This document shows positions 50,674-58,789 of a stretch of DNA of 64,000 bases, in pieces (positions within the stretch are counted from its first letter, which is position 1; every line of letters starts with the position of its first letter). Made by a program: the position numbers and the translations under genes. The notes below the pieces were generated by a model. The model had not been told where the DNA came from and did not search any database. It was given only the letters and a program-made list of their open reading frames with translations. The DNA is from an uncultured Bacteroidales bacterium (GTDB taxonomy: Bacteria; Bacteroidota; Bacteroidia; Bacteroidales; F082), in the NCBI GenBank assembly GCA_947303055.1, contig CAMYXV010000002.1, positions 1 to 64,000 on the forward strand. Reading direction: 5' to 3'.

Positions 50674-52146
50674 TTAAAATCGAACCACTTCGGGTTGTAT
50701 CGACGTGAACTTGGGCATACACATCCCGACCGTGGAACCTATGTAAGTCGGGTCACACACGATATAGCGTTTGCCGTCAAGCAACAGATAGTCGCCCTTA
50801 ACCTCTTCGTCGAAACATACAGCCGTGGCAAGATGTCCTGGATAATGGAGCAGCACCATATCAAGACCCAGCAACTCGCGCACCAAACAAGAATAGAAAA
50901 TGGATCGGTCTTCGCAGTCGTTGTAGGGATAGAACAACGACTCGTCGGGGAACAGCGGGCGTTCATAACCGAACTGTTTTTGGTCAGATGCATAATCGAA
51001 AGCGAACTGCACGAAAGTAATTAATATATTGGCGGCTTCCAGCTTGGTCTTGCCTGCGATAGCGCTACGCATGGCTGGATATAGCGAGTCCTTGGCCATA
51101 TCGCTCAACGATGCGACGGAATAATTGGTCCAATTACTGCTTAAGGGATAATCATTATAGAAGTCAATCAGGTTCTGGTTCAAGACTACTGAAGTCTCGA
51201 TTTTCATCCATTTCGCACCCATCTGTCTGGGAATGGTCTTCTTAACTGCCAACTTTGGCTGTTTCACCACGAGACTCATTTTCCTTTCGCTTGGGAAAGC
51301 GTGATTGTATACCGAGAAATAGCCACATGCCGAAGACTCTTCAAAGTTATAGTAGCGTTGCCCGTTGATGTTGACAAAACAGTAGGAACAAATACCATCA
51401 TCCGATCCCATCAGCACTACAAGCTGGTTGCCCCTCGATGCGATGCGCGTTTGATAGCCTGATTGGACAAGCAGGTACATCTGGAGAACCTTGGCTTCGT
51501 TATTCTTCCCGAAATAGGACTCTGAGAGCTGCCTTGTCAAAAGGAAATAAGCCCAGTCGCAAAAGTTGCGGTCTTCGCGATAGTACAAGCATTCGGCCAC
51601 CAAATTATCAAAATAGTCATCCGTGAGTTCATACCAAAAATCAGAGACACTTTTTTCGGACAAGCCGTTCAACTTCGGCAGATAGGTCAAGTCGAAATGG
51701 AAGCCCAAATCGGTGCCATAAAACGTGACATAATTCAACGGAACATCGGGCGACGGGTTGGGAGCGATGGGCTCAAAGGGTTGAGGCTGCTCGTACGGAT
51801 TGTCAGGCTTTGGTTTAAGTTTGAAAACAATGGGGTTCTCCGATGGCAACGGCTTGTTGTCGGGATCCACAGTGAAAGGTTGCGGAGGCTTAGGCTCCAT
51901 GGGTATGGTCTCCAGCGGTTGAATCTCAAAGGCAGACCACGGATCGGCCATAAAGCGGGCATACTCCTCATTGGCTTTCTTACGGAAGTCTTCAAAGCTT
52001 TGTTCAGCTTTCAACCGAAAAGAGTCGAATTCTTTTTGGGCATCTTCCATAGATTGGCGAACGCTCTCCTGCCAGTCCTTGTCAATTTGCGCCGATAGCG
52101 CAGTAGCCATCATGCAGGCTAACAATGTCAAAATCAGTCTTTTCAT
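50674..52146 (-). CDS. Secreted protein with transglutaminase-like (papain-fold) C-terminal region
   Basis: FYPYNDCEDRSIFYSCLVRELLGLDMVLLHYPGHLATAVCF...GKRYIVCDPTYIG suggests a C/H/D triad; signal peptide at the N-terminus. Confidence 0.7.
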   Translation of the reverse strand: MKRLILTLLACMMATALSAQIDKDWQESVRQSMEDAQKEFDSFRLKAEQSFEDFRKKANEEYARFMADPWSAFEIQPLETIPMEPKPPQPFTVDPDNKPLPSENPIVFKLKPKPDNPYEQPQPFEPIAPNPSPDVPLNYVTFYGTDLGFHFDLTYLPKLNGLSEKSVSDFWYELTDDYFDNLVAECLYYREDRNFCDWAYFLLTRQLSESYFGKNNEAKVLQMYLLVQSGYQTRIASRGNQLVVLMGSDDGICSYCFVNINGQRYYNFEESSACGYFSVYNHAFPSERKMSLVVKQPKLAVKKTIPRQMGAKWMKIETSVVLNQNLIDFYNDYPLSSNWTNYSVASLSDMAKDSLYPAMRSAIAGKTKLEAANILITFVQFAFDYASDQKQFGYERPLFPDESLFYPYNDCEDRSIFYSCLVRELLGLDMVLLHYPGHLATAVCFDEEVKGDYLLLDGKRYIVCDPTYIGSTVGMCMPKFTSIQPEVVRF

Positions 52147-52170
52147 CACATTTAGGATTTTTAATCATCC

Positions 52171-52202
52171 AATAGAGGTCTGTAGATTGCAAAATTAGTC
52201 TA
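52171..52202 (-). promoter_or_regulatory. Copy 5 of conserved bipartite upstream motif (variant TAGACTA)
   Basis: TAGACTAATTTTGCAATCTACAGACCTCTATT, 24 nt upstream of ATG at 52146. Confidence 0.55.
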
Positions 52203-52208
52203 AAAAGC

Positions 52209-52254
52209 AAAAAAAATTCCCCCAAGTTATCCTTTAGGATTCTCTGGGGGAATT
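52209..52254 (-). terminator. Terminator downstream of hppA
   Basis: AATTCCCCCAAGTTATCCTTTAGGATTCTCTGGGGGAATT hairpin with minus-strand T-run. Confidence 0.75.
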
Positions 52255-52300
52255 AAAATCGCTTGCGATTTATCTCAAATTCTTGATAAAACTTGAAAGA

Positions 52301-54535
52301 TTACAGCAAGTGGCAAGTAACGGTCAAACCGGCCATCACGATGCTCACCATGCTCATCAGCTTGATGAGGATGTTCAGCGAAGGTCCTGACGTATCCTTG
52401 AACGGGTCACCGACGGTGTCGCCAACGACGGTAGCCTTGTGGTTTTCGGAGCCTTTACCACCGAAGTTGCCTTCTTCGACATACTTCTTGGCATTGTCCC
52501 AAGCACCGCCCGAGTTGGCCATGAAGACAGCCAAAACGAAGCCCGTGCTCAAGCCACCGATCAACAGACCGAGGACACCGGGAACACCCAAGATGACACC
52601 TGTCAGAATCGGGACGAGGATCGCGAGGATGGAAGGCACCAGCATCTCGTGCTGAGCGCCCTTCGTGGAAATAGCAACGCAACGCTCGTAGTCGGGTTCG
52701 GCCTTGCCTTCAAGGATACCCTTGATGGTGCTGAACTGACGGCGGACTTCCTCCACCATCTTTTGGGCTGCACGACCCACAGCGTTCATCGTCATGCCGC
52801 AGAACACGAAGGCCATCATGGCACCAATGAAGATACCAACGAGGACGATGGGGTTCATCAGGTTGACGTTGTAAGCGTTCATGAAGTCGACCAAAGAGGC
52901 TTTGGCAGCTTCCACGCCGTTCGGCAAAGCTTGACCCACACGGATAAGGGCAATCTTGATTTCTTCAACGTAGGAGGCCAACAGTGCCAAAGCCGTCAAA
53001 GCGGCAGAACCGATGGCGAAACCCTTACCTGTAGCAGCAGTGGTGTTACCCAGAGCATCAAGAGCGTCAGTGCGCTTGCGCACTTCGGGTTCAAGGCCGC
53101 TCATTTCGGCGTTACCACCAGCATTGTCAGCGATGGGACCGTAAGCGTCGGTAGCCAGGGTGATGCCCAATGTGGAGAGCATACCAACAGCGGCGATACC
53201 GATGCCGTAAAGGCCATGCGACAGATTTTCAGGTGTGAAAGCAATATGGAAGCCATTGGCGCAAAGGTAAGCCAAAACAATGGCGAAGCCCACAGTCACC
53301 ACCGGAATGGCGGTGGAGAGCATACCGAGACCCAAGCCTGAGATGATGACCGTAGCAGGACCCGTCTTGGAACTCTCTGCCACTTTCTGGGTAGGCTTGT
53401 AACTCTGGGAGGTATAGTATTCCGTAGATTTACCGATGATGACACCTGCCAACAGGCCGACTACTACAGAAAGTGAAGTCTGCCACCACATGTTGGCATA
53501 CTCACCGGTTTCTTTACCAAACAGGAAATACATGATGCCAAAGGTCGCAACGGCAATCAAGACAGCAGCGGTGTTGGTACCACGGCTCAAGGCACCAAGC
53601 AGTTGCTTCATGCCTGCATTCTCTTTCGTGCGGACCATGAAAATACCAATCAAAGAAAGGAGCACACCAACGGCAGCAATCAGCATAGGAGCAAACACGG
53701 CTTTCAATTGCATCTCTGCACCAGCGGCGCTTTGAGTGGCAGCCGTAGCAAAAGCGGAAGCACCCAAGGCCATGGTTGCCAGAATGGAGCCAGCGTAGGA
53801 CTCGTAAAGGTCAGCACCCATACCAGCCACGTCACCAACGTTGTCACCAACGTTATCGGCGATGGTAGCGGGGTTACGCGGGTCGTCCTCAGGGATGTTG
53901 TACTCAGTCTTACCGACGAGGTCAGCACCGACGTCAGCAGCCTTGGTGTAGATACCGCCACCCACACGGGCAAACAAAGCCTGCGTGGAAGCACCCATAC
54001 CGAAGGTCAGCATGGTGGTAGTGATAGTAATCAGGTCTTTCTCAGCTCCGACAGCTGCAAGTAAACCAGTGCCATTCAGCACGAGGAACCACACGGAAAC
54101 GTCAAGCAGGGCAAGACCCACCACAACGAGACCCATAACGGCACCCGAGCGGAAAGCCACTTGAAGGCCGCTGTTGAGCGACTTGCGGGCTGCATTAGCA
54201 GTACGTGCCGAGGCGTAGGTGGCCGTCTTCATGCCGAAGAAGCCTGCCAAGCCCGAGAAGAAACCGCCCGTGAGGAAAGCGAACCACACGACGCCGTTCT
54301 GTAATTTGAAGTAGGCCATAATGCCGAAAATGGCTGCCAAGATGATGAACACAATAATCACCACCTTGTACTGTTGTTTAAGGTAAGCCATAGCTCCCTT
54401 ACGGACATACGCAGCGATTTTCTTCATCAAGTCCGTACCTTCGTCTTCTTTCATCATCTGTTTGTAGAAGATGAAAGCAAATGTCAGCGCCAGGATTGAG
54501 GCGGCTAACACGATGTAAACAATAGTGTTACTCAT
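52301..54535 (-). CDS. hppA: Membrane-bound ion-translocating pyrophosphatase
   Basis: 744 aa; GGGIYTKAADVGADLVGKTEYNIPEDDPRNPATIADNVGDNVGDVAGMGADLYESY; ALGNTTAATGKGFAIGSAALTAL; NSGGAWDNAKKYVE. Confidence 0.98.
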   Translation of the reverse strand: MSNTIVYIVLAASILALTFAFIFYKQMMKEDEGTDLMKKIAAYVRKGAMAYLKQQYKVVIIVFIILAAIFGIMAYFKLQNGVVWFAFLTGGFFSGLAGFFGMKTATYASARTANAARKSLNSGLQVAFRSGAVMGLVVVGLALLDVSVWFLVLNGTGLLAAVGAEKDLITITTTMLTFGMGASTQALFARVGGGIYTKAADVGADLVGKTEYNIPEDDPRNPATIADNVGDNVGDVAGMGADLYESYAGSILATMALGASAFATAATQSAAGAEMQLKAVFAPMLIAAVGVLLSLIGIFMVRTKENAGMKQLLGALSRGTNTAAVLIAVATFGIMYFLFGKETGEYANMWWQTSLSVVVGLLAGVIIGKSTEYYTSQSYKPTQKVAESSKTGPATVIISGLGLGMLSTAIPVVTVGFAIVLAYLCANGFHIAFTPENLSHGLYGIGIAAVGMLSTLGITLATDAYGPIADNAGGNAEMSGLEPEVRKRTDALDALGNTTAATGKGFAIGSAALTALALLASYVEEIKIALIRVGQALPNGVEAAKASLVDFMNAYNVNLMNPIVLVGIFIGAMMAFVFCGMTMNAVGRAAQKMVEEVRRQFSTIKGILEGKAEPDYERCVAISTKGAQHEMLVPSILAILVPILTGVILGVPGVLGLLIGGLSTGFVLAVFMANSGGAWDNAKKYVEEGNFGGKGSENHKATVVGDTVGDPFKDTSGPSLNILIKLMSMVSIVMAGLTVTCHLL

Positions 54536-54787
54536 AAGGTTATAATTTAGTTAAACTTAATTTGCCCTTAATGTTATTGTCTTAGACGGGACAAAAATAA
54601 GGACAAAATAAATTGAAATGAAAGTTTTTTGCATAGATTTTTTGCTAAAAACAACTTTTTTTGCGCATTTCCCAAAAAGTCCCTACTTTTGACGATTGAA
54701 GGAAGAAGGTTTTGTTTTCAAAAAGAGGCTTAATAATCAGTGCTTTAGAGCGAAAACGCTTTCTCATCCTTCCCAAAACGAGCAAAA

Positions 54788-55375
54788 ATGAACAAAGTCA
54801 GTTTGGAAATCATCGGCTTGACCTACAGCGAATCCTCGACGGGGGCATACGTCTTGATTCTGGGCGACAAGAACTCGCAACGTCGTCTGCCCATCGTCAT
54901 CGGGAGTGCCGAGGCCGAGTCCATTGCCGTGGGCATTGAAAAACACAAAAACGGTCGTCCGCACACCCACGACCTTTTCATCCGATTTGCCCATGAGTTC
55001 GGCATCGAAATCATGGAGGTGGTCATCAACCGTTTCCGAGACGGCGTATATTACGCTATGCTGGTCTGCAAACAAGGCGATGACCTCACGATGGTCGATG
55101 CGCGTCCTTCCGATGCCATCGCCATCGCCGTGCGCTTGGGCTGCGAGATTTATGCTTATGAAAGCGTGATGGAAGAAGCGGGAATTATCATGGACGACAT
55201 GGAGAAACAAGAGGCTGACGAAACTGAGGGAGACCTTATTAATAAAAGCACCTCAAAGACCAGCCTCGATTTGCTTGACCTTGAAACTTTGGAAGAGCTG
55301 CTTCAGGAAGCCATCGACAACGAAGACTACCAGAAAGCGGCTCAAATTCGGGATGAAATCAACAAAAGGAAATAA
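54788..55375 (+). CDS. Bifunctional nuclease family (DUF151) protein with C-terminal UVR motif
   Basis: 195 aa; LILGDKNSQRRLPIVIGSAEAESIAVGIE...RPSDAIAIAVRLGCEIYAYESVMEEAGI; C-terminal LEELLQEAIDNEDYQKAAQIRDEINKRK. Confidence 0.93.
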   Translation: MNKVSLEIIGLTYSESSTGAYVLILGDKNSQRRLPIVIGSAEAESIAVGIEKHKNGRPHTHDLFIRFAHEFGIEIMEVVINRFRDGVYYAMLVCKQGDDLTMVDARPSDAIAIAVRLGCEIYAYESVMEEAGIIMDDMEKQEADETEGDLINKSTSKTSLDLLDLETLEELLQEAIDNEDYQKAAQIRDEINKRK

Positions 55376-55393
55376 ATCTTAATATCCAATACA

Positions 55394-56665
55394 ATGAAAG
55401 CAATCAAATTCAGACTTATCGTGATGAACTTCCTCATCTTTGCGGTGTGGGGAGCTTATCTCTGTTCTTTGGGCATCTATCTCGGCCGCATCGGCATGGG
55501 TGCCAACATCGGTAAATTCTTCGCCATCCAAGGCATCGTTTCCCTTTTCATGCCTGCCTTGATGGGCATCGTGGCCGACCGTTGGATTCCAGCACAGAAG
55601 TTGTTGGGCATCTGCCATTTCCTTGCCGCCATCTTCATGGCATTGGCGGGTTACATGGGCTACAAATACGGCAGTGCTGTCACTTTCGGGCAACTGTTCC
55701 CTTATTATGCCATCAGCGTGGCCTTCTTCATGCCGACCATCGCCTTGGGCAACTCAGTCTCCTACAATGCCCTGACCCAAGCTGGCCTCGATACGGTGAA
55801 GGCCTTCCCTCCTATCCGTGTATTCGGCACCATCGGTTTCATCCTGTCCATGTGGATTGTGAACTTCACGGGTTATAAAAACGGCTACGAGCAACTGTTT
55901 GTCTCTGCCGCTTGGGGCATCATTCTTGCCATTTATGCCTTCACCTTGCCGAATTGCCCTGTCAACAAGAATGTGGAAAGCAAGTCGTTTGTCGACACCT
56001 TTGGCCTCCGTGCCTTCTCCTTGTTCAAGGATTCCAAGATGTTCGTGTTTTTCTTCTTCTCTTTCCTGTTGGGCATGTGCCTACAGGTGACCAACGGCTT
56101 CGCCACACCTTTCTTGGATGCCTTCGGTCAATCACCGGAATACGCCAACGCCTTCGCTGTCAAGAACAACGTGTTCCTGTCGTCCATTTCGCAGGTGTCT
56201 GAAACCCTCTGCATCCTGTTGATTCCTTTCTTCCTCAGAAAGTTCGGTATCAAGAAGGTGATGCTTATCGCCTTTGGTGCATGGGCCTTGCGTTTCTTCT
56301 TCCTTGGCGCTGGCAGCCCCACGGGCTTCGGTCTCGTGCTCTTCATCCTCTCGATGATTGTCTACGGTGTGGCCTTCGACTTCTTCAACATCAGCGGCTC
56401 GCTCTTCGTCGACCAAAACACTGACGAGAAGATTCGCAGTAGTGCGCAAGGCGTGTTCATGATGATGACCAACGGTCTCGGCGCCACCATCGGTTCATTC
56501 TGTGCCCAAGCCGTCGTCAACCACTTCACCCTCGGCAAGACCGATTTCAACGAATTGATGGCCGGCTGGTCATCGGCTTGGTATGTGTTTGCGGCCTTCG
56601 CTTTAGTGGTAGGCATCCTGTTTGCCCTGTTGTTCAAGTACAAGCACACTCCCGAACAAAACTAA
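55394..56665 (+). CDS. MFS transporter, nucleoside:H+ symporter (NupG-like)
   Basis: 423 aa, about 12 TM; FAVWGAYLCSLGIYL, ALGNSVSYNALTQAGLDTVKAFPPIRVFGTIGFILSMWIVNFTG. Confidence 0.9.
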   Translation: MKAIKFRLIVMNFLIFAVWGAYLCSLGIYLGRIGMGANIGKFFAIQGIVSLFMPALMGIVADRWIPAQKLLGICHFLAAIFMALAGYMGYKYGSAVTFGQLFPYYAISVAFFMPTIALGNSVSYNALTQAGLDTVKAFPPIRVFGTIGFILSMWIVNFTGYKNGYEQLFVSAAWGIILAIYAFTLPNCPVNKNVESKSFVDTFGLRAFSLFKDSKMFVFFFFSFLLGMCLQVTNGFATPFLDAFGQSPEYANAFAVKNNVFLSSISQVSETLCILLIPFFLRKFGIKKVMLIAFGAWALRFFFLGAGSPTGFGLVLFILSMIVYGVAFDFFNISGSLFVDQNTDEKIRSSAQGVFMMMTNGLGATIGSFCAQAVVNHFTLGKTDFNELMAGWSSAWYVFAAFALVVGILFALLFKYKHTPEQN

Positions 56666-56713
56666 TTCTTAATTCTGCATTCTACATTCTGCATTCAGCA
56701 TTCATCATTCTAA

Positions 56714-57541
56714 ATGAAGCAATACTTAGACCTATTACAGTACATCCTCGACCACGGCCATCAGAAGGGCGACCGCACTGGCACGGGCACCATCAGTGTA
56801 TTCGGCTATCAGATGCGTTTCGACCTTTCTGAGGGTTTCCCTTTGGTCACGACGAAGAAGGTGCACCTGAAAAGCATCATCCACGAATTGTTGTGGCTGC
56901 TTAGTGGCGACACCAACATCAAGTATTTGCACGACAACAAAGTCTCGATTTGGGACGAATGGGCCGACCCCAACGGAGATTTGGGTCCCGTTTATGGTGC
57001 CCAATGGCGCAACTGGAACAACGAAGGCATCGACCAAATTGCCGAAGTGGTCAAAAGCATTAAAGAGAACCCCAATAGTCGCCGGCACATCGTGACCGCA
57101 TGGAATCCAAGCGTGTTGCCCGACGAACATGAGAAAAATTTCTCTGCCAACGTGGCAGCTGGGAAGGCGGCCCTCCCACCCTGTCATGCCTTCTTCCAGT
57201 TCTATGTGGCCGACGGCAAGTTATCGTGCCAACTCTACCAACGCAGTGCCGACGTGTTCCTTGGCGTGCCGTTCAACATCGCTTCTTATGCCCTGCTTAC
57301 CATGATGATGGCGCAGGTGTGTGGCTTGCAGCCTGGCGATTTCGTCCATACCTTCGGTGACGTGCACATCTATAACAACCACATCGAGCAGGTGAAGCTA
57401 CAATTATCGCGCACACCTCGCCCACTGCCCACAATGAAAATAAATCCTGAGGTCAAAGACATCTTTGGCTTCAAATTTGATGACTTCACGTTAGAGAATT
57501 ATGATCCATATCCAACCATAAAAGGAGAAGTATCCGTATGA
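56714..57541 (+). CDS. thyA: Thymidylate synthase
   Basis: 275 aa; [61 protein letters not shown]. Confidence 0.98.
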   Translation: MKQYLDLLQYILDHGHQKGDRTGTGTISVFGYQMRFDLSEGFPLVTTKKVHLKSIIHELLWLLSGDTNIKYLHDNKVSIWDEWADPNGDLGPVYGAQWRNWNNEGIDQIAEVVKSIKENPNSRRHIVTAWNPSVLPDEHEKNFSANVAAGKAALPPCHAFFQFYVADGKLSCQLYQRSADVFLGVPFNIASYALLTMMMAQVCGLQPGDFVHTFGDVHIYNNHIEQVKLQLSRTPRPLPTMKINPEVKDIFGFKFDDFTLENYDPYPTIKGEVSV

Positions 57542-58041
57542 CAATATCCATCATCGTCGCCATGGCCGCCAACCGCGCCATAGGCATCAACAACCAGCTC
57601 ATCTGGCACAACAGCAACGACTTGAAGCACTTCAAGAAGGTGACTTCGGGGCATTGCGTCATCATGGGACACAACACTTGGCTCTCGCTTCCTGGACAGA
57701 AGCCTTTGCCCAACCGCCGCAACATCATCATCTCTGACCGCCTGGACGAGGCTCCCGAAGGCTACGAGTTAGCCACATCTATTCCTCAAGCCATCGAGAT
57801 GGCGCAAAACGAAGACGAGGTCTTCATCATGGGTGGTGGCAGCATCTACGAGCAGTTCCTACCCAAAGCAGACAAGCTCTACCTGACCCGCTTGGACAAA
57901 GAGTTTGAAGCTGACACCTATTTCCCCTACATCAATTTCGAAGAATGGAATCTAGTGGATTTGGAGGTGATTGACGACGACCCGCAAGTGGATTATTCCT
58001 ACCGGTTCGAGGTTTGGGAAAGGGCTCTCTCAAAGTGCTGA
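57538..58041 (+). CDS. folA: Dihydrofolate reductase
   Basis: 167 aa; [63 protein letters not shown]. 4-nt overlap with thyA. Confidence 0.97.
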   Translation: MTISIIVAMAANRAIGINNQLIWHNSNDLKHFKKVTSGHCVIMGHNTWLSLPGQKPLPNRRNIIISDRLDEAPEGYELATSIPQAIEMAQNEDEVFIMGGGSIYEQFLPKADKLYLTRLDKEFEADTYFPYINFEEWNLVDLEVIDDDPQVDYSYRFEVWERALSKC

Positions 58042-58715
58042 TAGTCTTTGCTCCCTAACCAATCGCCGCCCCAGTAGAAGCCGTGTTTCTTGAACAAACG
58101 GTAGCACAAGTCGCCTTTCCTTATCATATAAGGAGTGGCGACTTTTCTATCTAAGTACTCCTCACTCCCTTCAGGCCTAAGAAGGACTTTGCCCCTCACC
58201 TTATAATAAGGATTGTATTTAGGGTTGATGTCAACGGCGAGCCCATAACTATGCTTCGACACCCTCCAACCAGCGGTAATGCTTCTCTGATTGAAACATG
58301 AAGTATTATTATCGCGCATCGAGGCTTCGTCGTCGCCATCATAGTAATCGACAAGCCGCATTTTCTCAATGGGATAGCCTGCCTCATACAAAACCTTGAA
58401 AATCTCTAACAAGTCACTAGAAATGGCAGCAGCACAAACCAACTCTCCAACAACGGAATTGCCATCAGCATCGCAATGCAAGACTCTTAGATAGCGTAGG
58501 TTGTCCCACGAAACGTGTCCTTTCTGGTGCATGGAACGACCTTCCATCAAAACTTTGAGTGGCTCCGAAATGGGAGAAATGCTGAAAAAACGTTCATAGC
58601 CGTAGACCTTCAGATAGGGTTTGGGCACCACATCACCTGGTCGATAGTTGCCTTGAGCCCATATCAATGGAGCCAAAGACAATAGCATCAGCATTATGAA
58701 TATGCATCTTTTCAT
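57999..58715 (-). CDS. M15-family peptidase-like protein (D-Ala-D-Ala carboxypeptidase/endolysin fold)
   Basis: Start MKRCIFIMLMLLSLAPLIWAQ (trimmed); HSYGLAVDINPKYNPY and [15 protein letters not shown] zinc motifs. 3' end overlaps folA by 43 nt. Confidence 0.87.
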   Translation of the reverse strand: MKRCIFIMLMLLSLAPLIWAQGNYRPGDVVPKPYLKVYGYERFFSISPISEPLKVLMEGRSMHQKGHVSWDNLRYLRVLHCDADGNSVVGELVCAAAISSDLLEIFKVLYEAGYPIEKMRLVDYYDGDDEASMRDNNTSCFNQRSITAGWRVSKHSYGLAVDINPKYNPYYKVRGKVLLRPEGSEEYLDRKVATPYMIRKGDLCYRLFKKHGFYWGGDWLGSKDYQHFERALSQTSNR

Positions 58716-58732
58716 CGGGGCGCAAAAGTAAC

Positions 58733-58767
58733 AAAAAAAACGGTTGCCCCGTAAAAGAGGCAACCGT
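58733..58767 (-). terminator. Terminator of the C10 protease gene
   Basis: CGGTTGCC-CCGTAAAAGA-GGCAACCG with eight A upstream (T-run on minus strand). Confidence 0.85.
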
Positions 58768-58789
58768 TTGAAATCTGTATCAGATTGGA

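Noticed and set aside
52439-53341. 300-aa plus-strand ORF opposite hppA
   Set aside because: Antisense shadow of the conserved pyrophosphatase gene; His/Gln/Ser-rich non-protein-like sequence.
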